From: Hesseltinella vesiculosa
Lineage: Eukaryota > Mucoromycota > Mucoromycetes > Mucorales > Cunninghamellaceae
Assembly: GCA_002104935.1 (NCBI GenBank)
Contig: MCGT01000029.1
Span: 186,001-250,000 of the forward strand
Direction of reading: 5' to 3'
DNA length: 64,000 bases
A model generated the notes under the pieces. The model was not told the origin of the DNA, did no database searches, and was given only the letters and a program-made list of their open reading frames with translations. The position numbers and the translations under genes were made by a program. Shown in pieces: positions 1 to 11,010 of the stretch; position 1 is the stretch's first letter; each line of letters starts with the position of its first letter.

Positions 1-1
1 G

Positions 2-1792
2 AAAGCCCTTGTGCAAGAAATGGTGGGCAACTTCTCCAGCCGCCTCTCTGTCTATGGCATCAAGGTGGCCGAATTGACGGGTGACCGCCAACTCACTAAG
101 CAGCAAATCGCCGAGACCCAGATCATCGTCACCACCCCCGAAAAATGGGATGTCATCACACGCAAGCAAACTGACCGCAGCTACACCGCCCTCGTACGCC
201 TGATCATTATCGACGAAATCCATTTGCTACACGACGACCGTGGTCCTGTGCTCGAAAGCATTGTGTCCCGTACCATCCGCACCATGGAGCAAACCCAAGA
301 ACTTGTGCGCCTTGTCGGCCTGTCGGCCACCCTGCCCAACTTTGCCGACGTCGCCGCCTTCTTGCGTGTCGACCCCAAATCTGGCCTCTTCCACTTTGAC
401 AGCACCTACCGTCCTTGTCCCCTGAAACAGCAATTCATTGGCATCACCGAGAAAAAGGCCATCAAACGCTTCCAAGTCGCCAACGAAGTGTGCTACGAAA
501 AGGTGCTCGAGCAGATCGAACAGCGTGAAGAAAACCAAGTGCTCGTGTTTGTCCACTCCCGCAAGGAAACCGCCAAGACCGCCATGACGCTCAAGGACAT
601 GGCCATTGACAACGATACCATCGCCCGATTCATCAAGCAAGACTCGGCCAGCCGTGAAATTCTCCAATCGGAAGCCGAGACGGTGAAAGACAACCAACTT
701 CGTGAACTGCTGCCTTATGGTTTCGGTATCCATCATGCTGGTATGACGCGTGCCGACCGTACCCTTGTCGAAGAACTGTTCAACGACGGCCACATCAAGG
801 TCCTTTGCTCGACCGCTACCCTCGCCTGGGGTGTCAACTTGCCTGCGCACGCTGTCATCATCAAGGGCACCCAGATCTACTCGCCTGAAAAGGGTCGCTG
901 GGTCGAACTGTCGCCTCAAGACGTTTTGCAAATGCTGGGCCGTGCCGGTCGTCCGCAATACGACACCTACGGTGAAGGCATCATCATCACTGCCCATACC
1001 GAATTGCAGTACTATCTGTCGCTCCTCAATACGCAGCTGCCTATCGAATCACAGTTCGTCAAACGCCTTGCCGACAACATGAATGCCGAAATCGTCCTTG
1101 GCACGATCCGCAACCGCGACGAAGCCGTCCAGTGGCTAGGCTACACCTACTTGTACGTCCGCATGCTCCGTCAGCCTGCATTGTATGGCATCTCGGCAGA
1201 TGACCTCGAAGACGACCCTTACCTCGAACAAAAACGGGTAGATCTCGTCCACTCCGCCGCCCTCCTTCTTGACAAATGCAACCTGATCAAATACGACAAA
1301 CGCTCTGGCCGCTTCCAAATCACCGAGCTCGGCCGCATTGCCTCCCACTACTACGTGTCTTACCACTCCATGGCCACCTACAACCAGCATCTGAAGCCCA
1401 TGATGAGCCATATCGAATTGTTCCGCGTGTTTGCTTTGTCCGACGAATTCAAGTACATTCCTGTGCGCGAAGAAGAAAAAATGGAGCTGGCCAAGCTGCT
1501 GGAGCGGGTGCCCATTCCCGTCAAGGAAAGCTTGGATGAACCGACCGCCAAGATCAACGTCCTGCTCCAATCCTACATCTCCCAGCTCAAACTCGACGGC
1601 TTTGCTCTTATCTCTGACATGGTCTACGTCACCCAAAGTGCTGGCCGTATTCTGCGCGCCGTCTTTGAAATCTGTCTTCGCCGTGGATGGGCCCAATTGA
1701 CCAAGAAGGCTCTGGATCTTTGCAAGATGGTTGAAAAACGGGTAAGTAGCTATTGAAAATGAGCTCATGTTCAAATTGTGCAGCCGCTTTAA

Positions 1793-1826
<34 letters not shown>

Positions 1827-4800
1827 AGGCTTGGCTTTCCATGTCACCTTTGCGCCAATTCAAGAGCATGCCCGCGGACTTGATCCGTCGCTTGGAACGC
1901 AAGGAATTCCCCTGGGACCGCTACTTTGATCTGAACCCTCAGGAACTCGGTGAACTTGCTGGTCAACCCAAGGGCGGCCGTCTCCTGCACAAGCTCATCC
2001 ACCAGTTCCCCAAGTTGGATATCCAAACCCATGTGCTGCCTATCACCCGCTCGCTGCTCAAGATGGAATTGACCATCACGCCAGATTTCCAATGGGATGA
2101 AAAAGTCCACGGCGGTGCCGAAGCGTTCTGGATCATGGTGGAAGATGTTGATGGTGAAATGATCTTGCATCATGAATACTTTGTCCTCAAGCAGCGCTAC
2201 TGCCAAGAAGAGCACTTTGTCTCGTTCACTGTGCCTCTATTCGAACCTCTTCCACCCAACTACTATGTCACTATTGTGGCCGATCGCTGGATGCACTCTG
2301 AAACCAAGCTACCCGTTTCCTTCCGTCATTTGATCCTACCTGACAAGTATGCACCCCACACCGAGCTGCATGACCTGCAGCCCCTGCCTGTCAATGCTCT
2401 GCGCAACCCTGTCTATGAAGCCCTGTACAGCGGTTGGATGGACCACTTCAACCCCATCCAAACCCAGGTCTTCAACACTCTGTACACCACTGACGACAAC
2501 GCTCTCGTATGTGCCCCCACCGGCAGCGGCAAGACCGTGTGCGCTGAATTCGCTCTGTTCCACCTGTGGTCGCAAGATCAAGATCAGGAAAGCCGAGCTG
2601 TCTATGTGGTCCCTCATCAGTCACTGGTTGACCAACGCCTGGCCGACTGGCAAAAGAAGTTTGCCCCCTTGGACAAGACGGTTGTTGCTTTGACGGGTGA
2701 AACCAGCGCGGATCTCAAGCTTCTGGAACGCGGGGATGTCATCCTGGCCACGCCTACACAATGGGACGTGATCTCGCGCCGCTGGAAGCAGCGCAAGAAT
2801 GTGCAAAATGTGGACCTGTTCATTGCTGACGAAGTTCATCTGATCAATGCTGGCGACCTTGGCCCTACTTATGAAGTCGTCATCTCTCGTATGCGTTACA
2901 TTGCCTCTCAGCTCGAGAAACCCATCCGCATTGTCGCCCTTGGTACTTCTGGTAAGTCGTGTGGTATGTTCAAAAAAAAAAGACTCATCTTTTCTTTTTT
3001 TCCTTTCCCTTCTTCGTAGTGGCCAATGCTCGCGATCTTGGAGAATGGATCGGCACAAATGCGCACTCGACTTTCAACTTCCACCCATCGGTGCGCCCTG
3101 TGCCTTTGGAAATCCACATTCAAAGCTACAACAACTCCCACTTCTCGTCACTGATGATGTCACTTGCCAAACCAACATACCTGGCCATTGCCGAGCACTC
3201 GGGTACCAAGCCTGCCATTGTGTTTGTGCCCAACCGCAAACAATGCCGCCTGACCGCCGAAGAAATCATCACCTACTGCGTAGCCGACGACACTCCTCAC
3301 CGTTTCTTGCACTGCCCCCGCGAAGAAATCCAGCCTATGCTCGACCGTGTGCAGAACAAGACCTTGGTTGAATGCCTGGGACACGGTATTGGTTTCTTCC
3401 ACGAGGCTCTGTCCAAGCAAGATCAGGCCATTGTCGAACAGCTATTCCAATCTGGCGCCATTCAAGTCGTCATTGCTTCGCGTGACACCTGCTGGAGCAT
3501 TTCCCTGCAAGCCCACATGGTCATTGTTATGGGCACCCAATACTTCGAAGGCAAGGAGCATCGCTATGCCGATTATCCTATCACAGATGTCTTGCAAATG
3601 ATCGGCCGTGCCTGCCGCCCCTTGGAAGACGAAACCGGCAAATGTGTGATGATGTGTCAGGCCACGAAAAAGGACTTTTACAAAAAGTTCCTGTACGAAG
3701 CCATCCCTGTCGAATCCCATCTGGACCAGATGCTGCACGACCACTTCAACACCGAAATCGTCACCAAGACCATCGAAAACAAGCAAGACGCCGTCGACTA
3801 CCTGACCTGGACGTTCCTGTACCGCCGCATGGCCCACAACCCCAACTACTACGGTCTGCAAGGCACCACCCACCGTCACTTATCCGACCACCTGTCCGAG
3901 CTGGTTGAAAATACATTGAATGACCTGCAGGACACAAAGTGCATCACCATCGAGGACGAAATGGACACGCACTCTCTCAACCTCGGCATGATCGCAGCCT
4001 ACTACAACATCCACTACACCACCGTCGACATGTTTAGCGTTAGTCTCAAGGCCGGCACCAAGCTCAAGGGTCTGCTCGAAATTGTGTCCTCGGCCACCGA
4101 ATTCGACAACATCCCCATCCGCCACCACGAAGACAGCCTGCTGCAGCGCATCTACGACCGCTGCCCGGTCAAGCTTGGCCAGCCCAAGTTCAATCAGCCC
4201 CGCATCAAGACCAACATCCTGCTGCAAGCCCACTTCTCGCGCATGCAGCTGCCTCCCGATCTGCATACCGACCAAGCAGCCATTGTTGGTCAGCTTCTGC
4301 CACTGCTGCAAGCCTGTGTGGATGTCATCTCTTCGAACGGCTGGCTGTCGCCTGCCTTGGCCTCGATGGAACTGGCTCAAATGACTGTCCAGGCCATGTG
4401 GGAGCGCGACTCGCCTCTGAAACAGCTGCCTTTCTTCACCAACGACGTCATCAAGCGATGCGAAGACCAAGGTGTGGAATCTGTGTTTGATATCATGGAA
4501 CTCGAGGACGACGTGCGCAACAGTGCGCTGCAGATGGATGGCCGCCAGCTTGCCCAAGTGGCCAAGTTTGTCAACCGGTATCCCAACGTGGAAATCGGCT
4601 TTGAAGTGGCCAACGACGATGATCTGTCATCAGGCAATGTGGTGCAAGTCAAGGTCCAGTTGGAGCGTGAGTGGGATGAGGAGGATGGCGATGTCGGCCC
4701 TGTCATTGCACCCTACTACCCCAAGAAGAAGGACGAAGGTTGGTGGATTGTGCTTGGGGACCCTGACGCCAAATCACTCCTGGCCATCAAACGTGTCACT

Positions 4801-4989
4801 CTCCAGCAGAAGCTCACTGTCAAGCTGGACTTTATTGCTCCCAAGGCTGGCGAGTACTCTCTCAAGTTATACCTGATGTCCGACAGTTACAATGGTTGTG
4901 ATCAAGAATTGGACATGCCCTTGAACGTTGCCCAAGGCGAAAGCGATTCCGACGACGACGACGACAGCGACGCCATGGACACGGACTAG
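2..4989 (+). CDS. BRR2: BRR2/SNRNP200-type spliceosomal RNA helicase, 5' truncated by window
   Basis: This is the U5 snRNP Ski2-like ATPase that unwinds U4/U6 during spliceosome activation. Exons 2-1741, 1829-2951 and 3020-4989 join in phase to about 1,610 residues; the start lies left of the window, just upstream of helicase motif II. The first cassette shows [17 protein letters not shown] and the [12 protein letters not shown] motif VI, followed by a Sec63 region. The second cassette shows [18 protein letters not shown] in place of SAT and QMIGRACRP, then a second Sec63 region and an Asp-rich tail. Two cassettes with a diverged second one is the known BRR2 arrangement, in which only the first is active. 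Intron 1 (1742-1828) has a pure T tract of about 25 bases before its acceptor. Family assignment is near certain; only the N-terminus is missing. Confidence 0.96.
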
Positions 4990-5361
4990 ACCCTTTCCGC
5001 TTTTTTTTTTAAAAAAAAATTGTTGTCCTTTTTTTTCTAGTAAAATTCTATCTTTTTTATCATCTCTTTCCTTTCGCAGTTTGGGCTATTTTCCTGCAGT
5101 GTTGACAATGCGTTTGCTATGTTACCCGCCCACCTAACCAAGCTCTGCGGTCAGTGTTATTCTCTAGGCGCGTTGCAGCTGGCAGCCTCAATGCTCTCCA
5201 TTTATTTCTCTGCTCCTTTTTTAAAACATATCTTTCCATTCCCCCGGCACCTCCGGATAGACACGACGCCCCTCATTCTCCTTTCTCTGTTTTATAAAAA
5301 AAAAGAGAGAGGGAGGGAGAGGAGTGAAGCAAGCAAGATGGGTAGGAGCAGCCTGGAGTCG

Positions 5362-5822
5362 AAAGGCACGGTGCGGAGGCTGAATATGGCGACCCCATTT
5401 TTTCTCCATTTTGAAAAAAAAAATCATACGCTGCACAGCACTTTTGAGTGATTAGGTCGATGTGAAATGTTGCACGAGAGTGCAAATGCATGAATGATGG
5501 CAATGCTGAAAATATCAGGTCGCTTGACAAAAGTCGCCCAGCCAACTTTGATCAAGTTTCGTTTTGACACCTCCGAATCGCCAGCTAAAAAAAATAAGAA
5601 ATCGGCCATTTTCACCAGGGGACCCTCCAGGCCATCTGATCAAAAATAACAGTGCAAAAGTGCTCTAAATAAATCCACCCCAAATTTTACATGCCAGTGC
5701 AAAATGGTGAGAAATGACTTTGTTAAGATGTCACTCTCTCAAACAGCAGAGGGAAGAACGGGTGGGCTGGCAAACATGCACTAAAAATGATTTCGCTCAT
5801 GCTTGATTTTACTTGCTCGCGC
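5362..5822 (+). repeat. Diverged copy of dispersed repeat (family of the 57.1-58.2 kb foldback element)
   Basis: The stretch aligns by eye, with many substitutions, to the right arm at 57823-58215. Shared blocks in the same order include GGCAC-GTGCGGA at the start, a tract before TTTTGAAAA, GGTCGATGTGAAAT, GCAAATGCATG, CCCAGCCA-CTTTGATCA, GATCAAAAAT-ACAGTGCAAAA, CACCCCAAATTTT and CACTCTCTC. Similarity seems to continue to about 5822 against the outer flank of the left arm near 57045-57117. The copy has no coding capacity. Divergence suggests it is older than the arms at 57-58 kb. Confidence 0.75.
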
Positions 5823-6044
5823 ACTTGAAAATTTCGGCGGTTGCCAGTCAAAAATATTTTTTTCACGACGGCTATCCGGTGTCGCCTCTTCGATTTTACA
5901 TCCGGGCTTGGGTGGCGTTAGATAAGAGCTACAGAAACAGAAAAGGCATTTTATTGGGCGATTTCATGTCTTGTGTAATGTTCATATCGTTGAATTTCCT
6001 GAACATCCTCGTTCAATTCTTTTTTTCTGAAATGTAAAGCGTGC

Positions 6045-6095
6045 AACAAGTTGGCCGAGCGACCTTGACCAATCGACATGGCATTTTCAGCGGCA
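6045..6095 (-). repeat. Short inverted fragment of the same dispersed repeat
   Basis: Read on the minus strand, this segment resembles the block GCTGAAAAT...GTCGC..G.CCA.CTT found at about 5507-5550 of the longer copy. Only about 50 bp match, so homology is likely but not certain. If real, it would place two copies head to head around 5.4-6.1 kb, like the foldback at 57-58 kb. Confidence 0.4.
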
Positions 6096-7208
6096 ACTCC
6101 TTTCACGAATTTTCTTTTTTTTTTTTTTGATAGCAAAGGAGGTCTCCCACGGAGATGACCAAAAAGACCAGCGCAAAAATCAGTGCGAAAATGACCAAAA
6201 AAATCGATTCGGTTCAGATTTTACACACACCAAGGTGATGATGAGATATGAGACTGGGCGAAAAACGCAGACCTTTCAGACGTCTGGCTGGCGAGGCAAG
6301 CCACCTAAAAAGAACGTCTCGAGGCACAACACCAGCTGGCGAACAAGGAGGTTCTTTTTCCTTGACTCGTTTGCCCCTTTCTGGATCAACCGCCGCATCG
6401 CGTTTGTAAAGGACTGTCCACAGGCAAGGAAGGATTGTTCGGTCAAGATATCATTCATTTTCAATGTGTATTCACACCGTGCAGTCAACCCCGTGGCACC
6501 GGGGGTGTTTGCTACTGCTTAGCACTTTGGGAGAGGCTGAAAAAGGTCATTGGCTGCCTCTTGTCTTTGCCAAAGTAAAAATATACCCCCCTTCCCGCTA
6601 TCGAAGAAGCTTCTTTCGAGAGAGAAGCCCAAAGGGGCTGTTCTGAAGAGAATGGAAACGAAGCCATGGGTGGATCAATTTGGTTTATTGGTGATAACAG
6701 AGTTCAAAAGGTTAATAAACCGATTAAGTTTTCCCCAGACAGCATGAGAAAATAGGATCAGAAGAAAAGCAGGTGAAAATAAACCAAAAAAACGAGGCTT
6801 CATTTGGGGAAAAGAGGAGGTGTCACAGCGTATTTTTTTTCATGATCCGCCGTTGTATCTTTTTTCCCACCCACAGAAGAAAGAAAGTTTCGAGCTATGA
6901 CGTGTTCCGCTTTAGGAAAAAAATGAAGATGAATTACAGTGATCAGGTGATTACGATTTGACAGTCTTGGGATGCTGGGAACAACTCAATCGCCAGTCAA
7001 AAAAAGGAAGTTGTGACCAATGGGATGAGATTGGTTTTTGACTTTCTTGGCTGGAGCTGGACCGACCAATGAATGCGACTTCTTGGAAGCGGATTCCCAA
7101 AAAATCATGATCAGCTTTTATCTTTTTAGGAATGACAGTTTTAAAATTTTTCTTTTTCTTTTCTCTTTTTCTCCACAAGCATACCCTTCTTTTTTTTTTT
7201 TTTGCAAT

Positions 7209-9498
7209 ATGGCTGAAAAAGAAGAACCTTCTATCGCATACGACCACCATGAAATACCAATGACTCACCACCACCACGACTTCCTCAACGATGAGAAGGT
7301 TGAAACTTTTGATCATAACTCTGACCTGGCTGGCTCCTTGGAGAACCATGGGCCAAACTTGCACGACGGTACAAAGCGTGGTTTGTCTGCTCGTCACATT
7401 CAAATGATCTCACTTGGTGGCTCTATTGGGTACGTGTTTTATTTTTACCTTGATCTGTTACAAGATCAAAGTTCCTTTTTCAGGCAACATGCATGCTTAT
7501 TTTTTTTTTTTTTTTTTGCCTGGCTTAGTACTGGTCTTTTCTTGAACGTTGGTGCCTCTATTGCTGACGCTGGTCCTGCCGGTGCCTGTAAGTGATGAAG
7601 AAAACCTCTCATGATCCTTTGAGAAAACGAGCTAATTTTTTTTTTTTTTTTTGCCTCATTTTGCAGTGATTGCATATCTTATTATTGGTTCAATGGTGTA
7701 CTGTATTATGACTTGTGTTGGTGAAATGTGTTCTTTTTTGCCTGTTTCTGGCTCTTTTAATCACTTTGCTGCTCGCTTTGTCGACCCTGCTTTTGGCTTT
7801 GCTCTCGGTTGGAACTACTGGTTTAGTGTAATAACCCGAGCCCGATCTGGATCTTGCCCATTTTCTAATTTTTTTATTTTCTTTTTTTTTGTAGTGGGTA
7901 TGTTGACAAAAATGCCTTTTTTATGGTGTTCTTTAGACCGTCATGACTGACTTTTTTTTTCTGCTTTTTTTTTAATTGAATCTCACTTTTTCTAGAGCGT
8001 GACCATTGCCACAGGTAAAAAAAAAAAAAAAAGCACCGATCCAAATGACTGGGTTCTCACCGACGTCTTATAAATAGAACTTGCTGCTGCTGCTACCATC
8101 ATCAAATGGTGGAAATATGTAATGCCTGATGCTGTATGGTGTGCTATCTTCTTGGTCTTGATCGTGGGTATTAACCTCGTGGGTGTCCGAATCTACGGTG
8201 AAGTCGAGTAAGAAGCCAAAGAAAAAAAAAGTTAAGATTTACGTAGCACAGCAAGATTAGCTCACCTTTTTTTTTTTTTTTTTTCGTCAAGATACTGGAT
8301 GTGTGTTTTGAAGATTGTCATTGTGCTTGTGTTTCTTATCATTTCCATTTTGGTCACGGCTGGTGCCGTGGGTGACCACCAAGCCATTGGTTTTGAATAC
8401 TGGAAAGACCCAGGCGCTTTTGTCGGTGGTCCCGTGGGTACCATCTCCGTTCTGTTGTCCGCCGGTTTCTCTTTCCAAGGCACTGAAATCGGTAAGTGTG
8501 TGACCGCTTGTCAATGAATGCATGACTGTGGGATTTTTGCACGAATTTCTCACGGCCTTTTTTTTCCACAGTTGGTATTACTGCTGGCGAAGCCCAAAAC
8601 CCCTCCAAGACTATCCCCCGTGCCATCCGCAATGTGTTCTGGCGTATCATCCTGTTTTACATTTGCACCATTTTCATGCTTGGCCTGTGTTTGCCCAACA
8701 CCGATCCCGATTTGGCAAACAGCTCTGGCGATGCCTCAACTGCTGCTTTTACCCTTGTCTTTGAAAAGGCTGGTATTTCTGCCGGTGCTAATGTCATCAA
8801 CGTCGTCATCCTGACCAGTAAGCTTGAAGAGGAAAAAAATCCAGATCAGCATGGGCTCATTTCTTCCTTTTCTAGGTGTGATCTCTGCTGCCAACTCCGA
8901 CATGTACACTTGCTCTCGTACGTTGCTTGGCTTGGCCCGTGATGGTTTGGCTCCTCAATTCTTGACCCGCACCAACCGCTTTGGTTCTCCTTATGCCGGT
9001 GTGCTGTTTTCCTCGGTCATTGGCTTTGCCTGTGTGTTTGTCTCGCTGTACAGTGCCGAAGTGGCTTTCTCTTGGTTCCTCAGTATCACCGCCGTCACCG
9101 GTTTCATTTTCTGGTGGGGTATTGCTCTGACCTTCCTTCGCTTCCGACATGCCTACCTCAAGCAAGGCCGTCGTTTGTCTGATCTGCCCTACCGCTCCTT
9201 CTGGTACCCTGCTGTACCCATTTATGCGGCTGGTCTCTGTACCTTGATCGTCTTTGGCCAAGGTTACACCTCCTTCACCCCCACCTTTAATGTCCAAACC
9301 TTCTTCTCCAACTACGTCGGTCTTGCTCCCTTCTGCATCTTGTACGTCTCCTATAAGCTCATTAAGAAATCAAAGATGGTGCCCGTCCATGAATGTGATT
9401 TCGAAACTGGACGTGTCACTCTTATGGAAATTGAAATGGAAGACGAAGAAGAGGCCGCCAAGCCCATGTGGAAGAAGATCTTGCATGCTATCACATAG
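7209..9498 (+). CDS. Amino-acid permease (fungal AAP/APC superfamily)
   Basis: A 12-TM proton-coupled amino-acid transporter of the plasma membrane, GAP1/AAP-like by family. Exons: 7209-7429, 7529-7587, 7667-7827, 7895-7897, 7996-8014, 8078-8207, 8292-8491, 8572-8817, 8876-9498; the sum gives 553 residues. Seen: an acidic/His N-terminus, then the first-helix signature GGSIGTGLFLNVG across intron 1, then GEMCSFLPVSGSF, FALGWNYWFS, GEVEYW, the GITAGEA motif, SAANSDMYTCSRTLLGLARDG and YRSFWYP, ending in a charged tail. These are the usual AAP blocks in the usual order. The 3-base exon TGG supplies a Trp conserved in the family after NYW-x-x; without it the protein still reads in frame but lacks that residue. 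The acceptors at 8291 (CAAG) and others have T-rich tracts. Substrate specificity cannot be read. Confidence 0.93.
7895..7897 (+). other. Probable 3-nt micro-exon (TGG, Trp) in the permease gene
   Basis: Upstream intron 7828-7894 runs from GTAATA to TTTTTTTTGTAG with a CTAAT branch-like site. Downstream intron 7898-7995 runs from GTATGT to TTTTTCTAG with a CTGAC branch-like site. Between them lies only TGG. Both flanks are in phase 0, and inclusion gives NYWFS-W-SVTIATE, which restores the family Trp. The alternative is one 168-bp intron, longer than most introns here. Confidence 0.65.
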
Positions 9499-11010
9499 AC
9501 GAAAAAAATCCCTTTCCTCTCGCCCTCCTTATTTCCATTTTTTTTGTAATTTATGAAAATAAAAAAAGTTCACTACCCAACTTTGAAGCAAAACGTGAGA
9601 AAATTCTGCAAGGTTTAGGTTGGATCGGCGAGCAACTGCCTGCTACACGCGTATGGGGTTGCCATAGAAAAAAAAACAAAGAGATGAGCTCATTGGTTGT
9701 TTGTTTTCGGGGCCGAGACTCACTGGTCCTTTACCTTTTCTCAATCCTAAACATGAGCTCATCGTTTTCATCCTATTTTCACCATCTGACCGTGGTGATT
9801 GGCCTATTCCTTCCTTTTCTGACTTTTTTTGAATCCACTTGTTTTCTGCCCAACCTTTGAGATTCCGCTCAGCTGGTGGTCAAACCACAGTCCCATACAT
9901 GAATCTGCCCAGCTTACAATAGAAAACCAGCACTGTAGTGAAAAGTGTGAATCAACAGATCAGAACCCTGCTTGTAACACAATATTTATTCGTCACAGTC
10001 AGAGGACTCTGTCATGATTTTCTCATTTTCGTACGCTTTTTATTAAACACCTTGCGGCCAAAAATAAAAAAAGTCAGGTAGTGACTACCTCTTTACCTTT
10101 ACTTTATTTTTTTCGTCCGCTTTTCAAGACGACACATCTCATAAGCAGAATCCTTTTGCACAACACCGTTGCCATGGGTATAACCATCAGTTGTTGGCGA
10201 TCAAGCAGTCGACTGGCGGCAGCCATGCCAGAGGACGACGTGCTTCCATCTTTTGCCTGATCGTGTCAACAAGAATTGCCTATCGAACAAAAAGGAGCCA
10301 CGTCGCGCGCGCCAGTGGTAGTTTGCCATTCATTCCACTTGTCGGGAACTCTTGAATGATGCAAACCAAAAAGAGGAGATGCCCTACCATTTGGAGAACC
10401 CATGCAAGTCCTGGGCGCGCTCGCTATTTTTGTTGACTGGTGGGTGATTCCATATCAGCCAATGTGGATACCGAATCCATGATTTGAAAGTAGGTGAAAA
10501 GCTCACGTGCCAACTAAACAAGATAGCTGCAAGTGTTGATCCGAACACTGTCTGGAAATTGTATTCGCAAAATAAGTGTCTGCTATTACCTTCTCTGGTA
10601 CTGTTGCGAATGAACTTGGAATCCACGATTCAAGCAAAACAGATGGAAGGGTGTCGTCCTCAGTTGGCTGCATCACTACGTCACATTCGCCAGTCGCACA
10701 CATGTATTTGCCGACTGTTTTATCGCCAGCAATGGTTTTGATGATTATATCCATGCAACGGGTTTGCTCAAACGGATACTGCTTATGAGATGAGTCGTCA
10801 ATGAAGACGAAAAACAATAATAAAGGGAAAGATGTAGCCACCTCTTTTTTTTTTTTTTTTAGTGACAACAATTTTTGAGACAATCATGTGACTCGGGTGC
10901 TCACAACCCCCCTCTCTCTCTTTTTTTTTTTTTCTTCCTTTCTTTCTTTTCTTGAATCAGCATCCATCTTATACCCCCCTCCCGCTCCTCTCCTCACTTT
11001 TATAGTTAAC
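9499..11010. other. Intergenic region, nothing recognised
   Basis: About 1.5 kb of AT-rich sequence between the permease and the ELL-like gene. Open frames up to 126 codons (minus strand, 10503-10883) have a Lys-rich start and no family resemblance. The CT-rich run at about 10906-10950 is probably promoter or 5' UTR of the gene starting at 11011. Confidence 0.55.

Larger units (their letters stand above)
4990..7208. other. Intergenic region with degenerate repeat copies, no convincing gene
   Basis: About 2.2 kb between BRR2 and the permease. It holds an old copy of the dispersed repeat described at 5362-5822 and a short inverted fragment near 6045-6095. Open frames here are short, lysine/phenylalanine-rich and unlike any family I know. 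The last few hundred bases, with T tracts ending at 7203, are the likely promoter and 5' UTR of the permease gene. Confidence 0.6.

Noticed and set aside
227..997. 256-codon minus-strand open frame inside BRR2
   Set aside because: It mirrors the helicase coding strand; the plus frame has all helicase motifs, and the antisense frame is open only because of codon bias. The same holds for other long antisense frames such as 3880-4557, 25341-25949, 26058-26753 and 32305-32784.
7038..7208. Upstream extension of the permease frame (57 codons before 7209)
   Set aside because: It is Phe/Ser-rich, runs through the promoter T tract, has no family similarity, and the ATG at 7209 gives a normal hydrophilic AAP N-terminus.
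10503..10883. 126-codon minus-strand frame in the 9.5-11 kb spacer
   Set aside because: It begins in a Lys tract from the poly-T promoter sequence and has no recognisable domain. The part around GDKTVGKYMCATGECDVVMQ could be a gene remnant, but I could not support it.
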